Source of the DNA: Pseudomonas serbica
GTDB taxonomy: Bacteria; Pseudomonadota; Gammaproteobacteria; Pseudomonadales; Pseudomonadaceae
Length of the DNA stretch: 64,000 bases
Direction: 5' to 3'
Assembly: GCF_028823535.1 (NCBI RefSeq)
Contig: NZ_JAQIYM010000010.1
Location: forward strand, 124,001-188,000
A model generated the notes under the pieces. The model was not told where the DNA came from and made no database searches. It saw only the letters and a list, made by a program, of their open reading frames with translations. The translations under genes were made by a program, and so were the position numbers. Each line of letters opens with the position of its first letter. Within the stretch, counting starts at the first letter, position 1. Below are positions 25,938 through 34,617 of this stretch, in pieces.

Positions 25938-28457
25938 TCATGGCTTGCGCGGCTTGATCCGTGCCGTGGCTTCGGCCACCAGCGGGTCGTCCGGCCAGTA
26001 ATGTTTCGGGTAGCGCCCCTTCAAGTCTTTCTTCACCTCGGCGTAGGTGCTGCGCCAGAAGTTCGCCAGGTCCTGGGTCACCTGCACCGGCCGCCGCGCC
26101 GGGGACAGCAAATGCAGCTTGACCACCTGCCGGCCACCGGCGATGCGCGGGGTTTCGGCCAGGCCGAACAGTTCCTGCAGGCGCACCGCCAGGATCGGCG
26201 GCTGTTCACTGTAGTCCAGGCGAATAGATGAACCCGACGGCACGCTCAAGTGGTGCGGAGCCAATTCGTCCAGGCGTTGCGGCAGTGGCCATGGCAACAG
26301 GTTGTGAACGATGCTCGAGAGGTCGAGGTTGGCGAAATGACTGAGCCGAGAGACTTTGCCCAGGTACGGCATCAGCCAGTGCTCAAGGTTGTTCAGCAGC
26401 GCAGCGTCGCTGACATCCGGCCAATCGCTTTCACCCTTGCTGCCCAGGTCCAGCTGGCGCAACAACGCCACCCGCGCCTGCCACTGGCGCAACTCCGGGG
26501 TCCACGGCAACAGCTCCAGTCCTTTGCGTCGCACCAGATTGACCAAAGCCTGACTGCGGGCGCTTTCATCAAGGCCGGTCAGCGGCTCGCGGCTGAGAAT
26601 GAGCTCGCCGACCTTGCGCTGGCGCTCGGCCCGCAGCACACCTTCGCGCTCATCCCAATCCAGTTGATCGACGCATCGCACCTGCTCGGCCAGTACCGAT
26701 TCGAACAGCGCCGGGTCGAAATCCGCCGCCAGGTAAATCCGCTCTTCACGCTGACCCTGACGGCTGCCGAGATCGGCGATGACCAGCCAAGGCTGCTTCA
26801 TCAGGCTGTCGGCTTCGGCAAACAGCGCAGCACGACCGTTAGCCAGGCGATACTCGGCGCCGCCGGCACGGCGTTGTTGGGCAACGCGGTCGGGATAGGC
26901 CAACGCCAGAAGCGCGCCGAGCCAGCGCGGATGATCGACGTCGCTGACCGGCTCCGACGCCTTGCCGCGCAAATAGCCGCGATATTGCCGCGCCAGTTGA
27001 CGGGCGCGTTGCACGCCGCCTTGGGCACCACGAGCGGCGCGCTCTTCCCCGGACAGCAGCGCCAAGCGGCTGTGCAAGTCGGCACCCGCGCCACGCAAGA
27101 TGTCGCGCTCGCCAAGCAACGCCGCGACATCGCACGCCATGTCGGCCAGGCCGAGCGCCTGTCCTCGCAACAACAGGTGCGCGATACGCGGATGCGCCGG
27201 CAGTTCGGCCATGGCCTGGCCGTGACGGGTCAGCGCTTCGCCATCCAATGCACCAAGGCGCACCAGCAAGTCCTGAGCCTGTGCATAAGCCGCTGCCGGT
27301 GGTACATCAAGCCAAACCAGCTGGCCCGGTGTCACACCCCAACGACCAAGCTGCAGCGCCAAACCGGCCAGATCCGCCGAAAGAATTTCCGCGCTGCCAT
27401 AAGCCGCCAATTGTTCATGCTGATCTTGCGACCACAGGCGATAGCACACACCCGGCTCCAGTCGCCCTGCCCGGCCCGCACGCTGGGTGGCGCTGGCCTT
27501 GGAAATTCGCTGGGTGTCGAGGCGGGTCATGCCGCTGCCGGGATCGAAACGCGGCACCCGCGCCAACCCGGCATCGATCACCACGCGAACGCCGTCGATG
27601 GTCAGGCTGGTCTCGGCGATATTGGTGGCCAGCACCACTTTGCGCTGGCCCGGCGGCGCCGGATCGATCGCCGCCCTTTGCGCGGCGAGGTCCAGTTCAC
27701 CGTGCAACGGGCAGAGCAGGACCTGAGGGTTATCGCCCAGCGCATCCGCCAATTGTTGATGCACGCGACGAATCTCGGCTTGCCCAGGCAGGAACACCAG
27801 CACGCTGCCGGCTTCGTCGTTCAAGGCTTCGAGGACGGTCTGCACCAGCCGTGGCTCGATAAATTCACCGACCTGGAACGGCCGGCCCCAGCGCATCGCC
27901 ACCGGGTACATACGGCCTTCGCTGCGCAGGATCGGCGCGTCGTCCAGCAACCCCGCCAGCCGTTCGCCTTCCAGGGTGGCCGACATCAGGAGGATCTTCA
28001 GCGGCTGATCGTCACGGAACAGCTCGCGGCCATTGAGGCTCAGGGCCAGCGCAAGATCGGCGTCGAGGCTGCGCTCGTGGAACTCATCGAAGATCAACAG
28101 GCCCACGCCCTCCAGCGCCGGATCGTCCTGCAAACGCCGGGTGAGAATGCCTTCGGTGACCACTTCGATACGGGTGTTGGGCCCCACCTTGCTGTCCAGG
28201 CGAATCCGATAGCCCACGGTTTCCCCGACCTTCTCGCCCAGCTCACTGGCCAGGCGCTCCGCCGCCGCCCGCGCAGCCAGCCGGCGCGGCTCGAGCATCA
28301 GGATGGTCTGCCCGGCCAGCCACGGTTCGTTGAGCAAGGCCAGGGGCACCCGGGTGGTCTTACCGGCGCCGGGCGGTGCTTCAAGCACGGCTTCGTGGCG
28401 TCTCGCCAGGGCTTCACGCAGGGCGGGTAAAACTTCATCAATCGGCAAAGAAATCAT
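25938..28457 (-). CDS. hrpB: ATP-dependent helicase HrpB
   Basis: This 839-residue DExH helicase has motif I GAGKTT near residue 31 (APPGAGKTTRVPLALL), motif II DEFH (LLIFDEFHERSLD), motif III SATL, and the motif VI block QRAGRAGRLEPG. The helicase-associated and C-terminal HrpB domains follow, ending PKHYWPDDPLVAEATARIKPR. Length matches the HrpB family. HrpB is a DEAH-type RNA helicase-like protein of unclear role in bacteria. ATG at 28457 sits behind GGGAGCC; the in-frame TTG at 28469 is rejected for lack of such a site. Confidence 0.94.
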   Translation of the reverse strand: MISLPIDEVLPALREALARRHEAVLEAPPGAGKTTRVPLALLNEPWLAGQTILMLEPRRLAARAAAERLASELGEKVGETVGYRIRLDSKVGPNTRIEVVTEGILTRRLQDDPALEGVGLLIFDEFHERSLDADLALALSLNGRELFRDDQPLKILLMSATLEGERLAGLLDDAPILRSEGRMYPVAMRWGRPFQVGEFIEPRLVQTVLEALNDEAGSVLVFLPGQAEIRRVHQQLADALGDNPQVLLCPLHGELDLAAQRAAIDPAPPGQRKVVLATNIAETSLTIDGVRVVIDAGLARVPRFDPGSGMTRLDTQRISKASATQRAGRAGRLEPGVCYRLWSQDQHEQLAAYGSAEILSADLAGLALQLGRWGVTPGQLVWLDVPPAAAYAQAQDLLVRLGALDGEALTRHGQAMAELPAHPRIAHLLLRGQALGLADMACDVAALLGERDILRGAGADLHSRLALLSGEERAARGAQGGVQRARQLARQYRGYLRGKASEPVSDVDHPRWLGALLALAYPDRVAQQRRAGGAEYRLANGRAALFAEADSLMKQPWLVIADLGSRQGQREERIYLAADFDPALFESVLAEQVRCVDQLDWDEREGVLRAERQRKVGELILSREPLTGLDESARSQALVNLVRRKGLELLPWTPELRQWQARVALLRQLDLGSKGESDWPDVSDAALLNNLEHWLMPYLGKVSRLSHFANLDLSSIVHNLLPWPLPQRLDELAPHHLSVPSGSSIRLDYSEQPPILAVRLQELFGLAETPRIAGGRQVVKLHLLSPARRPVQVTQDLANFWRSTYAEVKKDLKGRYPKHYWPDDPLVAEATARIKPRKP

Positions 28458-28566
28458 GCTGGCTCCCAAACAGAGGCGCGAGTATAACGGCGAACTGCCC
28501 AGTGTTCGTTGCGGTCCTAATTCATATCGACGACGCTTCGTTTTGAGATTACCCAGGAGATTTCAT

Positions 28567-28986
28567 ATGCGTGTTCCCTTTCGCCTGATCGGCGGTGTTC
28601 TGGTCGCGACCCTGCTGACCCAAGTGACTGCCTGCGGTTCGATCTTCTATCCCGATCGCCGCGGCCAGATCGATGGCAAGATCGACCCGGCCATTGCCGT
28701 GCTCGATGCCGTGGGCCTGCTGTTCTACATCATCCCCGGCCTGATCGCGTTTGCCGTGGACTTCGCCACGGGTGCGATCTACTTCGAACCGGGCAAGACC
28801 GCCCAGGTCGATCCGGAAAAACTCAAGGACGCCATTGGCGCCGACGGCCAGGTCGATAACCTCAAGTTGCAGTCTATTCTGCAGCGTGAACTGGGCCTCA
28901 GCTTGCCGCTGGATGATCCACGCCTGATCCAGCACAAGGGCAGCGCCCAGCAACTGGCCATGTTCGGCCTGCAACCCGCCGCTTAA
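28567..28986 (+). CDS. Conserved lipoprotein
   Basis: This 139-residue protein has a type II signal peptide with lipobox VTAC (cleavage before the cysteine at residue 21). It then has the conserved GSIFYPDRRGQIDGKIDP, a central hydrophobic segment (about 46-70: AVLDAVGLLFYIIPGLIAFAV) and a hydrophilic C-terminal half. The cysteine would be lipidated and the protein kept at the inner or outer membrane. AGGAGA precedes the ATG. The gene is common in Pseudomonas without an assigned function. It is divergent from hrpB. Confidence 0.85.
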   Translation: MRVPFRLIGGVLVATLLTQVTACGSIFYPDRRGQIDGKIDPAIAVLDAVGLLFYIIPGLIAFAVDFATGAIYFEPGKTAQVDPEKLKDAIGADGQVDNLKLQSILQRELGLSLPLDDPRLIQHKGSAQQLAMFGLQPAA

Positions 28987-29015
28987 TCGGGGCACGACAA
29001 GGAACATCCGCACCC

Positions 29016-29921
29016 ATGATCTCAAGCGTCGAACACGCCCGCCTGCTGCGGCTGGCGACCCGTGCCTCGGTAGCGGTGGCCTGCACGCTGATCGTCGCCA
29101 AAGCCATCGCCTGGTGGTTGAGCGGTTCGGTGAGCATGCTCGCCGGGCTGACCGACTCGACACTCGACGGCGTGACCTCGCTGCTCAACCTGCTGGCGGT
29201 GCACTACGCCTTGCGCCCGGCCGACGACGATCATCGCTACGGACATGGCAAGGCCGAGTCACTGGCGGGCATGGCCCAGGCGCTATTCATTGGCGGCAGT
29301 GCGGTGTTGATTGCGCTACAGGCAGTGGACCGGCTCAAGCATCCGGAACCGGTGGGCGCGCCGTGGATCAGCATCGGCGTGATCGTGTTCTCGCTGGGCC
29401 TGACCCTGGCGCTGCTGATGGTGCAGCATCGGGTGGTCAAGGCCACCGGCTCTAACGCCGTGCACGCAGACTCCCTGCATTACCGTTCAGACCTGCTGCT
29501 CAATGGCAGCATCCTGGTGGCGCTGGTGCTCGCCGGGTTTGGCTGGCATCAGGTCGACCCCTGGTTCGGCCTGGGGATTGCTGCGTACATCCTCTGGAGC
29601 GCAATCACCATCGCCCGGGCAAGCTTTGCGGTGTTGATGGATGAAGAATTGCCGCCGGATGTCAGCCAGCACATGCTGGAACTGGCCTGCAGTGTACCGG
29701 GGGTGTTGGGCGCCCATGACTTGCGTACGCGGATTTCCGGCAACCAGTGGTTTGTGCAGTTGCACCTGGAATTGCCGGGGGAACTGACCCTGTCAGTCGC
29801 CCACGGCATCAGCGACCAGGCTGCCGATGCGATTCATGCCGCCTACCCGCGGGCTGAAGTGTTGGTGCACGCCGATCCGCAGGAAGTCGTCCAGGCCGCC
29901 AAGGCTCAGAACGTCACCTGA
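29016..29921 (+). CDS. fieF: Cation diffusion facilitator family metal exporter
   Basis: This 301-residue protein has six predicted helices. The metal-site aspartates lie in helix 2 (LTDSTLDG; D47, D51) and a second histidine/aspartate pair lies in HADSLHYRSD of helix 5. The loop HRYGHGKAE is characteristic of the family, and a cytoplasmic C-terminal domain (about 205-295) includes GAHDLRTR. These proteins export Fe(II), Zn(II) or related ions by proton antiport. The gene's last 16 bases overlap the 3' end of the convergent DUF6515-like gene. Confidence 0.92.
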   Translation: MISSVEHARLLRLATRASVAVACTLIVAKAIAWWLSGSVSMLAGLTDSTLDGVTSLLNLLAVHYALRPADDDHRYGHGKAESLAGMAQALFIGGSAVLIALQAVDRLKHPEPVGAPWISIGVIVFSLGLTLALLMVQHRVVKATGSNAVHADSLHYRSDLLLNGSILVALVLAGFGWHQVDPWFGLGIAAYILWSAITIARASFAVLMDEELPPDVSQHMLELACSVPGVLGAHDLRTRISGNQWFVQLHLELPGELTLSVAHGISDQAADAIHAAYPRAEVLVHADPQEVVQAAKAQNVT

Positions 29922-30910
29922 TATCCGCGACTGCTCAGGCAACCACCCTGGGCCTGACGGTAAGTCTGCACCACCGTCGGGTCCGGCTGGTAGGTATCGA
30001 CCCGCGGATCAAAACCACTCTGCTCGACCGCCCAGCGGTAGCAATCGTAGCCATCCTGGTTGACCTGCTCCGGTGACTGACCGTTGGCCGGATAAGCCTC
30101 CACGTCGTAGCCATTGCCGCTCGCCAGCGGTTGGCCGGGCGGCTCGACCACCACGTAATCCTGAGTGCTTTCCTGATAGGCGTAATAGGCACCAGCCGCC
30201 AGGAACAACAACGAACCACCGATCCAGACTTCACGGGCGTAATCGGGCAGGTACTGGATGCGAATCCCGCGCGGTGGCTGCACTACTACATAACGCGGGC
30301 CTTGCGGGCGATACCAGTAGCCACCGGAGTAGTAATAGTCCCGGCCACCGTAGGGCACCCGGTAGTCTCGGTCGGGAAAGCGGTCGATCACATGACCTGG
30401 ACGATACTGCGGGCCGGGGCCCCAGCCATTGCCGTGACCACTGGGGCGACCCTGCCAATGGTTATTGCCATTGGACGGCGCGCCTGTGTAGCCATTCCAG
30501 TGCTGGTTGGGATCGTTGCGCCGCGTCTCGTCCTGATAGTAACCACGACGTGGCGGCTGAGTCTGTTGTACCGTGTCCGGTCGAGGCTGGATGGGCAGGT
30601 CGTTGGCCGGCAGTTGCGGCGGTGGCGGCGGCGAACGCACCCGGCTGTTGTAATCCGGCACTGGACGGCTTTGCCCTTGGCCATTGTTGTGCGGATTCTG
30701 ATTCTGGCCATTGTCCTGATGCTGCTGCTGGCCATTTTGCGGGCGCGGCGGGTTGTTGCCGCCATGGCCCTGATTGCTGCCCTGATGGCCGCCGTCCCCG
30801 TGTTGTCCACCCTCGGGGCCTTGGTTTTGCGGCTGGTCGGCCAGCGAATGCGCGCTGACACTGACACATAACACACCAACACCGGCTAAACGCCAGATGC
30901 GCGATCTCAT
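29906..30910 (-). CDS. Exported DUF6515-like protein with low-complexity N-terminal region
   Basis: This 334-residue protein has a signal peptide (MRSRIWRLAGVGVLCVSVSAHSLA). A long Gly/Gln/Asn/His/Pro-rich region follows (about 28-160), then a basic-aromatic segment (YGGRDYYYSGGYWYRP, YVVVQPPRGIRIQYLP). A hydrophobic helix GGSLLFLAAGAYYAYQ and a C-terminal domain with two cysteines (GYDCYRWAVEQSGFDP and GGCLSSRGYQVTF) complete it. The C-terminal part resembles DUF6515 proteins of the cell envelope. ATG at 30910 follows GAGGAAAAGC. It overlaps the convergent fieF by 16 bp. Function unknown. Confidence 0.82.
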   Translation of the reverse strand: MRSRIWRLAGVGVLCVSVSAHSLADQPQNQGPEGGQHGDGGHQGSNQGHGGNNPPRPQNGQQQHQDNGQNQNPHNNGQGQSRPVPDYNSRVRSPPPPPQLPANDLPIQPRPDTVQQTQPPRRGYYQDETRRNDPNQHWNGYTGAPSNGNNHWQGRPSGHGNGWGPGPQYRPGHVIDRFPDRDYRVPYGGRDYYYSGGYWYRPQGPRYVVVQPPRGIRIQYLPDYAREVWIGGSLLFLAAGAYYAYQESTQDYVVVEPPGQPLASGNGYDVEAYPANGQSPEQVNQDGYDCYRWAVEQSGFDPRVDTYQPDPTVVQTYRQAQGGCLSSRGYQVTF

Positions 30911-31030
30911 GCTTTTCCTCAATGCGGGTCAGGGCCTGTACATAAGACTGGAATTGCCCAGGCCGGTTCTGCAACAGGTTATCAGTCGCGCGACTTATTT
31001 AATGAGGGCGGGAGGAAAATCGCGGGCAAG

Positions 31031-31059
31031 AAAAAGGGGAGACCCGTCGGCCTCCCCTT
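31031..31059 (-). terminator. Rho-independent terminator, minus strand, without an assigned gene
   Basis: On the minus strand AAGGGGAG and CTCCCCTT form a perfect 8-bp stem with a 10-base loop, followed by TTTCTTG. It would end a transcript coming from about 31300 toward 31030, upstream of the exported-protein gene. Confidence 0.65.
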
Positions 31060-31283
31060 GAGAACTTCGTCCGTGCTCGACGCTTTTGACGTCGGCTCAC
31101 CTCACGCCGTCTTCTGGACAGTGTGCAGCTCGGGGGCCAGCACATCCCCTGTGGGGGTGGCGACCGCGGCGGGCCTGATTCGGCGGGCCGCTGTGGACTG
31201 TTTGTCCGAGCAGTGATTCTGGTGATAAGAATAGGCCTGGGGCGGCGGCAGAGGATTGCGAAGATTGCTGAAATAAACATCAC

Positions 31284-31313
31284 TTGCGCAATTTTTAACC
31301 CTGGATAGATAAT
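31284..31313 (+). promoter_or_regulatory. Predicted sigma-70 promoter of the Lrp-type gene
   Basis: TTGCGC (31284-31289) and GATAAT (31308-31313) are separated by 18 bases; the Lrp gene starts 32 bases beyond the -10 element. Confidence 0.5.
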
Positions 31314-31345
31314 CTGTCGCAATAGTTATGACAAGGGACCGTTTG

Positions 31346-31825
31346 ATGAGCAAACTTGACCGATACGACCTGAGCATTCTGGCTGAATTGCAGCGCGATG
31401 CGCGCATCTCCAATCAGGAGCTGGCCGAACGCATCGGCCTGTCGCCTTCACCCTGCTCGCGGCGGGTCAAGCAGCTGGAAGACGATGGCTACATTACCCG
31501 CCAGGTCGCCCTGCTCGACCGCAAGATGCTCGGCCTGAGCCTGACGGCGTACGTACTGATCGGCATGGACCGACACACGCCGGAGCGCTTCGAAAACTTC
31601 GAAGCCGCCATCCGCACCTTGCCGCAGGTACTGGAATGCAGCCTGGTGACCGGGATGGATGCCGATTATCAGCTCAAGGTGGTGGTGCCGGACATGGACC
31701 ATTATCAGAAATTGCTGTTGGGGCATCTGACGCGGATTGAAGGGGTGACCAGTGTGCGTTCGAGTTTTGTGTTGAACCAGGTGTTGAACAGCACTGAACT
31801 GCCTTTGACTCATCTGCGCAGTTAA
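31346..31825 (+). CDS. Lrp/AsnC family transcriptional regulator
   Basis: This 159-residue regulator has a winged helix (YDLSILAELQRDARISNQEL, then LSPSPCSRRVKQLEDDGYI) and a RAM ligand-binding domain (about 70-150; ECSLVTGMDADYQLKVVV). The first ATG after the predicted promoter is at 31346 (MSKLDRYD). No catabolic or transport gene stands divergent to it now; the space where a target would be expected contains only an orphan terminator and an open minus-strand frame. Its ligand and regulon are therefore not predictable. Confidence 0.92.
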   Translation: MSKLDRYDLSILAELQRDARISNQELAERIGLSPSPCSRRVKQLEDDGYITRQVALLDRKMLGLSLTAYVLIGMDRHTPERFENFEAAIRTLPQVLECSLVTGMDADYQLKVVVPDMDHYQKLLLGHLTRIEGVTSVRSSFVLNQVLNSTELPLTHLRS

Positions 31826-31830
31826 AATCG

Positions 31831-31909
31831 CCTTCGCTGGCAAGCCAGCTCCTACAGGGGTTTCATATACGCTGGAGATTCATTGCAGGAGCTGGCTTGC
31901 CAGCGAAGG
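31831..31909. repeat. REP doublet, second subfamily
   Basis: CCTTCGCTGGCAAGCCAGCT and the inverse AGCTGGCTTGCCAGCGAAGG are separated by about 38 bases. The core GGCTTGCCAGCGAA differs from the more common GGCTTGCTCGCGAA type in the window. Confidence 0.9.
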
Positions 31910-32024
31910 GGCCAGCACAGGCGACGAATAGCTGCGACACACTGCCGCAGGTCAACGCCCAGCCAATATCCAGTGGCGTATACTCCGCGCGCCCTTTCAG
32001 CCTCGCCCGCGCCGGAGATGTTCA

Positions 32025-32234
32025 ATGGATCCTGCAGTTTTTGAAGAGTGGATGATGACCGGCCTGGTCAGCATCCTGATCATTTTCATGGGTTTCATCG
32101 TCTGGGATCTGGCGAAAAAGTCCAAGGCCGGGCGGTTCGGCTCGTTCATCCTGTTTTTCGTGCTGGGGCTTGGCGTGGCGGCATTCGTCATCAAGAGCGT
32201 GGTGATCGGCCTGATCGAAACCGGCACTTTATAA
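32025..32234 (+). CDS. DUF2788 family small membrane protein
   Basis: This 69-residue protein has two predicted helices: about 12-28 (GLVSILIIFMGFIVWDL) and about 40-63 (GSFILFFVLGLGVAAFVIKS). A short basic loop (AKKSKAGRFG) lies between them, matching the DUF2788 family in length and layout. Function is unknown. Its final codons overlap the 3' end of the convergent pseudouridine synthase gene by six bases. Confidence 0.85.
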   Translation: MDPAVFEEWMMTGLVSILIIFMGFIVWDLAKKSKAGRFGSFILFFVLGLGVAAFVIKSVVIGLIETGTL

Positions 32235-32864
32235 ACGCGCCGGCACCTCTTTCCACTGGCCCTGATCGAGCCCCTCGATCGACCAGTCACCGATCCTGAC
32301 CCGCACCAGCCGCAACGTCGGCAACCCGACCGCCGCGGTCATGCGGCGCACCTGCCGGTTGCGGCCTTCGCGAATCACCAGCTCCAGCCAATGGGTCGGC
32401 ACGCTTTTACGAAAGCGTACCGGCGGGTTGCGCGGCCACAACTGCGGCTCATCCAGTTGCCGCGCCTCGGCAGGCAGGGTCATGCCATCGTTCAATTCGA
32501 CACCGTCACGCAAGCGCTGCAACTGCTCGGCGCTGGGCTCGCCTTCGACTTGCACCCAGTAGGTCTTGGCCAGTTTGTGTTTCGGGTCGGCGATGCGCGC
32601 CTGCAACTGGCCGTCATTGGTCAGCAGCAGCAGGCCTTCGCTGTCGCGGTCCAGCCGTCCGGCGGGGTAGATCCCCGGAACATCGATGTAGTCCTTGAGG
32701 GTCGAGCGCCCTTCTGCGTCGCTGAATTGCGTCAGCACATCAAAAGGTTTGTTGAACAGGATCAACCTGGGCTCGGCCGGTGGCGCCTTGGCGACACGGC
32801 GCGGGGCTGCGGGGGATGGTTTTGCGCCAGGGCGGCGGGAAACAGGACGTGGCGGACGGGACAT
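32229..32864 (-). CDS. rluE: rRNA large subunit pseudouridine synthase E
   Basis: This 211-residue protein belongs to the RsuA/RluE branch: LILFNKPFDVLTQFSD, the catalytic block GRLDRDSEGLLLLTNDG with nucleophile D72, KTYWVQVEG, and the C-terminal REGRNRQVRRMTAAVG. RluE modifies a uridine in domain V of 23S rRNA (position 2457 in E. coli). The N-terminal 30 residues are a Pro/Arg/Ala-rich basic extension. Start is ATG at 32864. Confidence 0.93.
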   Translation of the reverse strand: MSRPPRPVSRRPGAKPSPAAPRRVAKAPPAEPRLILFNKPFDVLTQFSDAEGRSTLKDYIDVPGIYPAGRLDRDSEGLLLLTNDGQLQARIADPKHKLAKTYWVQVEGEPSAEQLQRLRDGVELNDGMTLPAEARQLDEPQLWPRNPPVRFRKSVPTHWLELVIREGRNRQVRRMTAAVGLPTLRLVRVRIGDWSIEGLDQGQWKEVPARL

Positions 32865-32933
32865 GGCGTACAAACATCTAACGGTCAGGGCTGCCAATGC
32901 TAGTAGCCCGACCGTTAAATAACCATCGACAAA

Positions 32934-34433
32934 TCAGCGGAACGGTGGCTCGTCGAAGCTGCGCAGCTTGCGCGAGTGCAACGAATTGAGCTCGGTGCGC
33001 AGCAGATCCACGGCTTCGATGCCGATTTTCAAGTGCTGGCTGACCGCGCGCTCATAGAAGGCGTTGGCTGACCCTGGCAACTTGATCTCGCTGTGCAGGG
33101 GTTTGTCCGACACACAGAGCAATGTGCCGTAAGGTACCCGCAAGCGATAACCCTGGGCCGCGATCGTGCCGCTTTCCATGTCCACCGCCACCGCGCGGGA
33201 CAGGTTGATCAGCGGCCGTTCCTGGGCCCAGCGCAACTCCCAGTTGCGATCGTCGTAAGTCAGTACGGTGCCGGTACGCAGGCGTTTTTTCAGTTCGTCA
33301 CCCTTCTCGCCGGTGATGTTGGCCGCCGCCTGTTGCAGTGCGAGCTGCACTTCGGCCAGGGCTGGAATCGGGATATTCGGTGGCACGACCCGGTCGAGAA
33401 TTCCATCACGGCGCATATACGCGTGGGCCAGCACGTAGTCGCCAATGGTCTGCGATTGGCGCAGGCCACCGCAGTGGCCGATCATCAGCCAGCAATGCGG
33501 ACGCAGTACCGCCAGATGGTCAGTGATGTTCTTGGCGTTGGACGGCCCGACGCCGATATTGACCAGGGTCACGCCGTGACCGTCGGTGGCGATCAGGTGG
33601 TAGGCCGGCATCTGGTAGCGATGCCAGACCACGCCCGCAGCAATCGCCGAGGCTTCGCCGTGATCCATGCTCTTTTCGATGATCACGTTGCCCGGCAGCA
33701 CCATGCGCACGAAGCGCGGGTCTTTGCGAAGTTGCTCCAGGCCATGGACGATGAACTGGTCGACGTAGCGGTGATAGTTGGTCAGCAGGATCCATGGCTG
33801 CACATGCCGCCAGTCGCTGCCGGTGTAATGCACCAGGCGGCGCAGGGAAAAATCCACCCGGGCGGCATCGAACAATGCCAGTGGCAGCGGATCGGTGTTT
33901 TCCCAATCGTACAAACCATCGGCAATTCCGTCGGTCGCCGCCGACAGGTCGGTACTGGGGAACACCCGCGCCAGCACGGCGGCGGTGACACCGGAACCGG
34001 CCAACTCATCGCCCTGCTCGACCACGTACGGATAAGGAATGTTCTGCTGGCTGACACCGACTTCTACAGTCACGGTGAAGTCGTGCATCAACGGCACGAG
34101 CTGCTCCAGCAGGTATTTACGGAAGGCGGAGGGATGGGTGACGGTGACGCTGTAGGTGCCCGGCAACTGGACCTTGGCGTAGGCGCGCGTGGTCTGCGGG
34201 ACCTCGCCCTGGCAGAGATAAGTCAGGCGCAGTTCGGGATAACGAAACATCGCCCGTTGTTCGGCGTCCGGCTCGACACGATCCTTGAGATAACGCTTGA
34301 GCGCCTGGCTCAGCGCGGTGGTTGCACGATTGTGCAAGAGCGCAAGCCGGTCTACAGCTTGCTCGGCGGTTTGAACGACAATAAAAGCTTCGGTCACGAT
34401 CAGCATCCTGTGTTCTGACTTGCAGGCCTTCAT
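32934..34433 (-). CDS. amn: AMP nucleosidase
   Basis: This 499-residue enzyme has the Amn N-terminal domain (about 1-170) and a C-terminal nucleoside phosphorylase-like domain (about 180-490). The latter shows VNIGVGPSNAKNITDHLAVL, MIGHCGGLRQSQ and AVDMESGTIAAQGYRLRVPYGTLLCVSD; the DMES motif marks the catalytic region. It hydrolyses AMP to adenine and ribose 5-phosphate in the cytoplasm and helps balance purine pools. Start is ATG at 34433, with AGGCAAG directly before it; ATG at 34406 is possible. Confidence 0.94.
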   Translation of the reverse strand: MKACKSEHRMLIVTEAFIVVQTAEQAVDRLALLHNRATTALSQALKRYLKDRVEPDAEQRAMFRYPELRLTYLCQGEVPQTTRAYAKVQLPGTYSVTVTHPSAFRKYLLEQLVPLMHDFTVTVEVGVSQQNIPYPYVVEQGDELAGSGVTAAVLARVFPSTDLSAATDGIADGLYDWENTDPLPLALFDAARVDFSLRRLVHYTGSDWRHVQPWILLTNYHRYVDQFIVHGLEQLRKDPRFVRMVLPGNVIIEKSMDHGEASAIAAGVVWHRYQMPAYHLIATDGHGVTLVNIGVGPSNAKNITDHLAVLRPHCWLMIGHCGGLRQSQTIGDYVLAHAYMRRDGILDRVVPPNIPIPALAEVQLALQQAAANITGEKGDELKKRLRTGTVLTYDDRNWELRWAQERPLINLSRAVAVDMESGTIAAQGYRLRVPYGTLLCVSDKPLHSEIKLPGSANAFYERAVSQHLKIGIEAVDLLRTELNSLHSRKLRSFDEPPFR

Positions 34434-34501
34434 CTTGCCTGTAACGTCGCTTCACGGGAACAGTGGCCACTGCACAAATAGAATGTTCACCACCGATCAA
34501 T

Positions 34502-34589
34502 GTAGGCGCGGGCTTGCTCGCGAAAGCAGTAGATCATTCAACAATGATGCCGACTGAAAACCGCTTTCGCGAGCAAGCCCGCTCCCACA
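34502..34589. repeat. REP doublet (REPIN-like)
   Basis: GCGGGCTTGCTCGCGAAAGC and inverse GCTTTCGCGAGCAAGCCCGC are separated by about 38 bases, between amn and the acyl-CoA dehydrogenase gene. Confidence 0.9.
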
Positions 34590-34617
34590 GGGTTGAGTGG
34601 CGCTCATCCGATTGTGT

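Larger units (their letters stand above)
30911..31345. other. 435-bp region with an orphan minus-strand terminator and the lrp promoter
   Basis: No recognised gene lies here. It contains a clear minus-strand terminator at 31031-31059 and a predicted plus-strand promoter at 31284-31313 for the Lrp gene. The minus strand between them has an open frame (about 31102-31290) ending in APELHTVQKTA with natural-looking composition but no good start codon. It may be a small transcript, a leader or the tail of a lost gene. Confidence 0.55.

Noticed and set aside
26250..28430. Plus-strand open frame of 726 codons opposite hrpB
   Set aside because: Antisense to a complete helicase gene; no motifs and no start signal.
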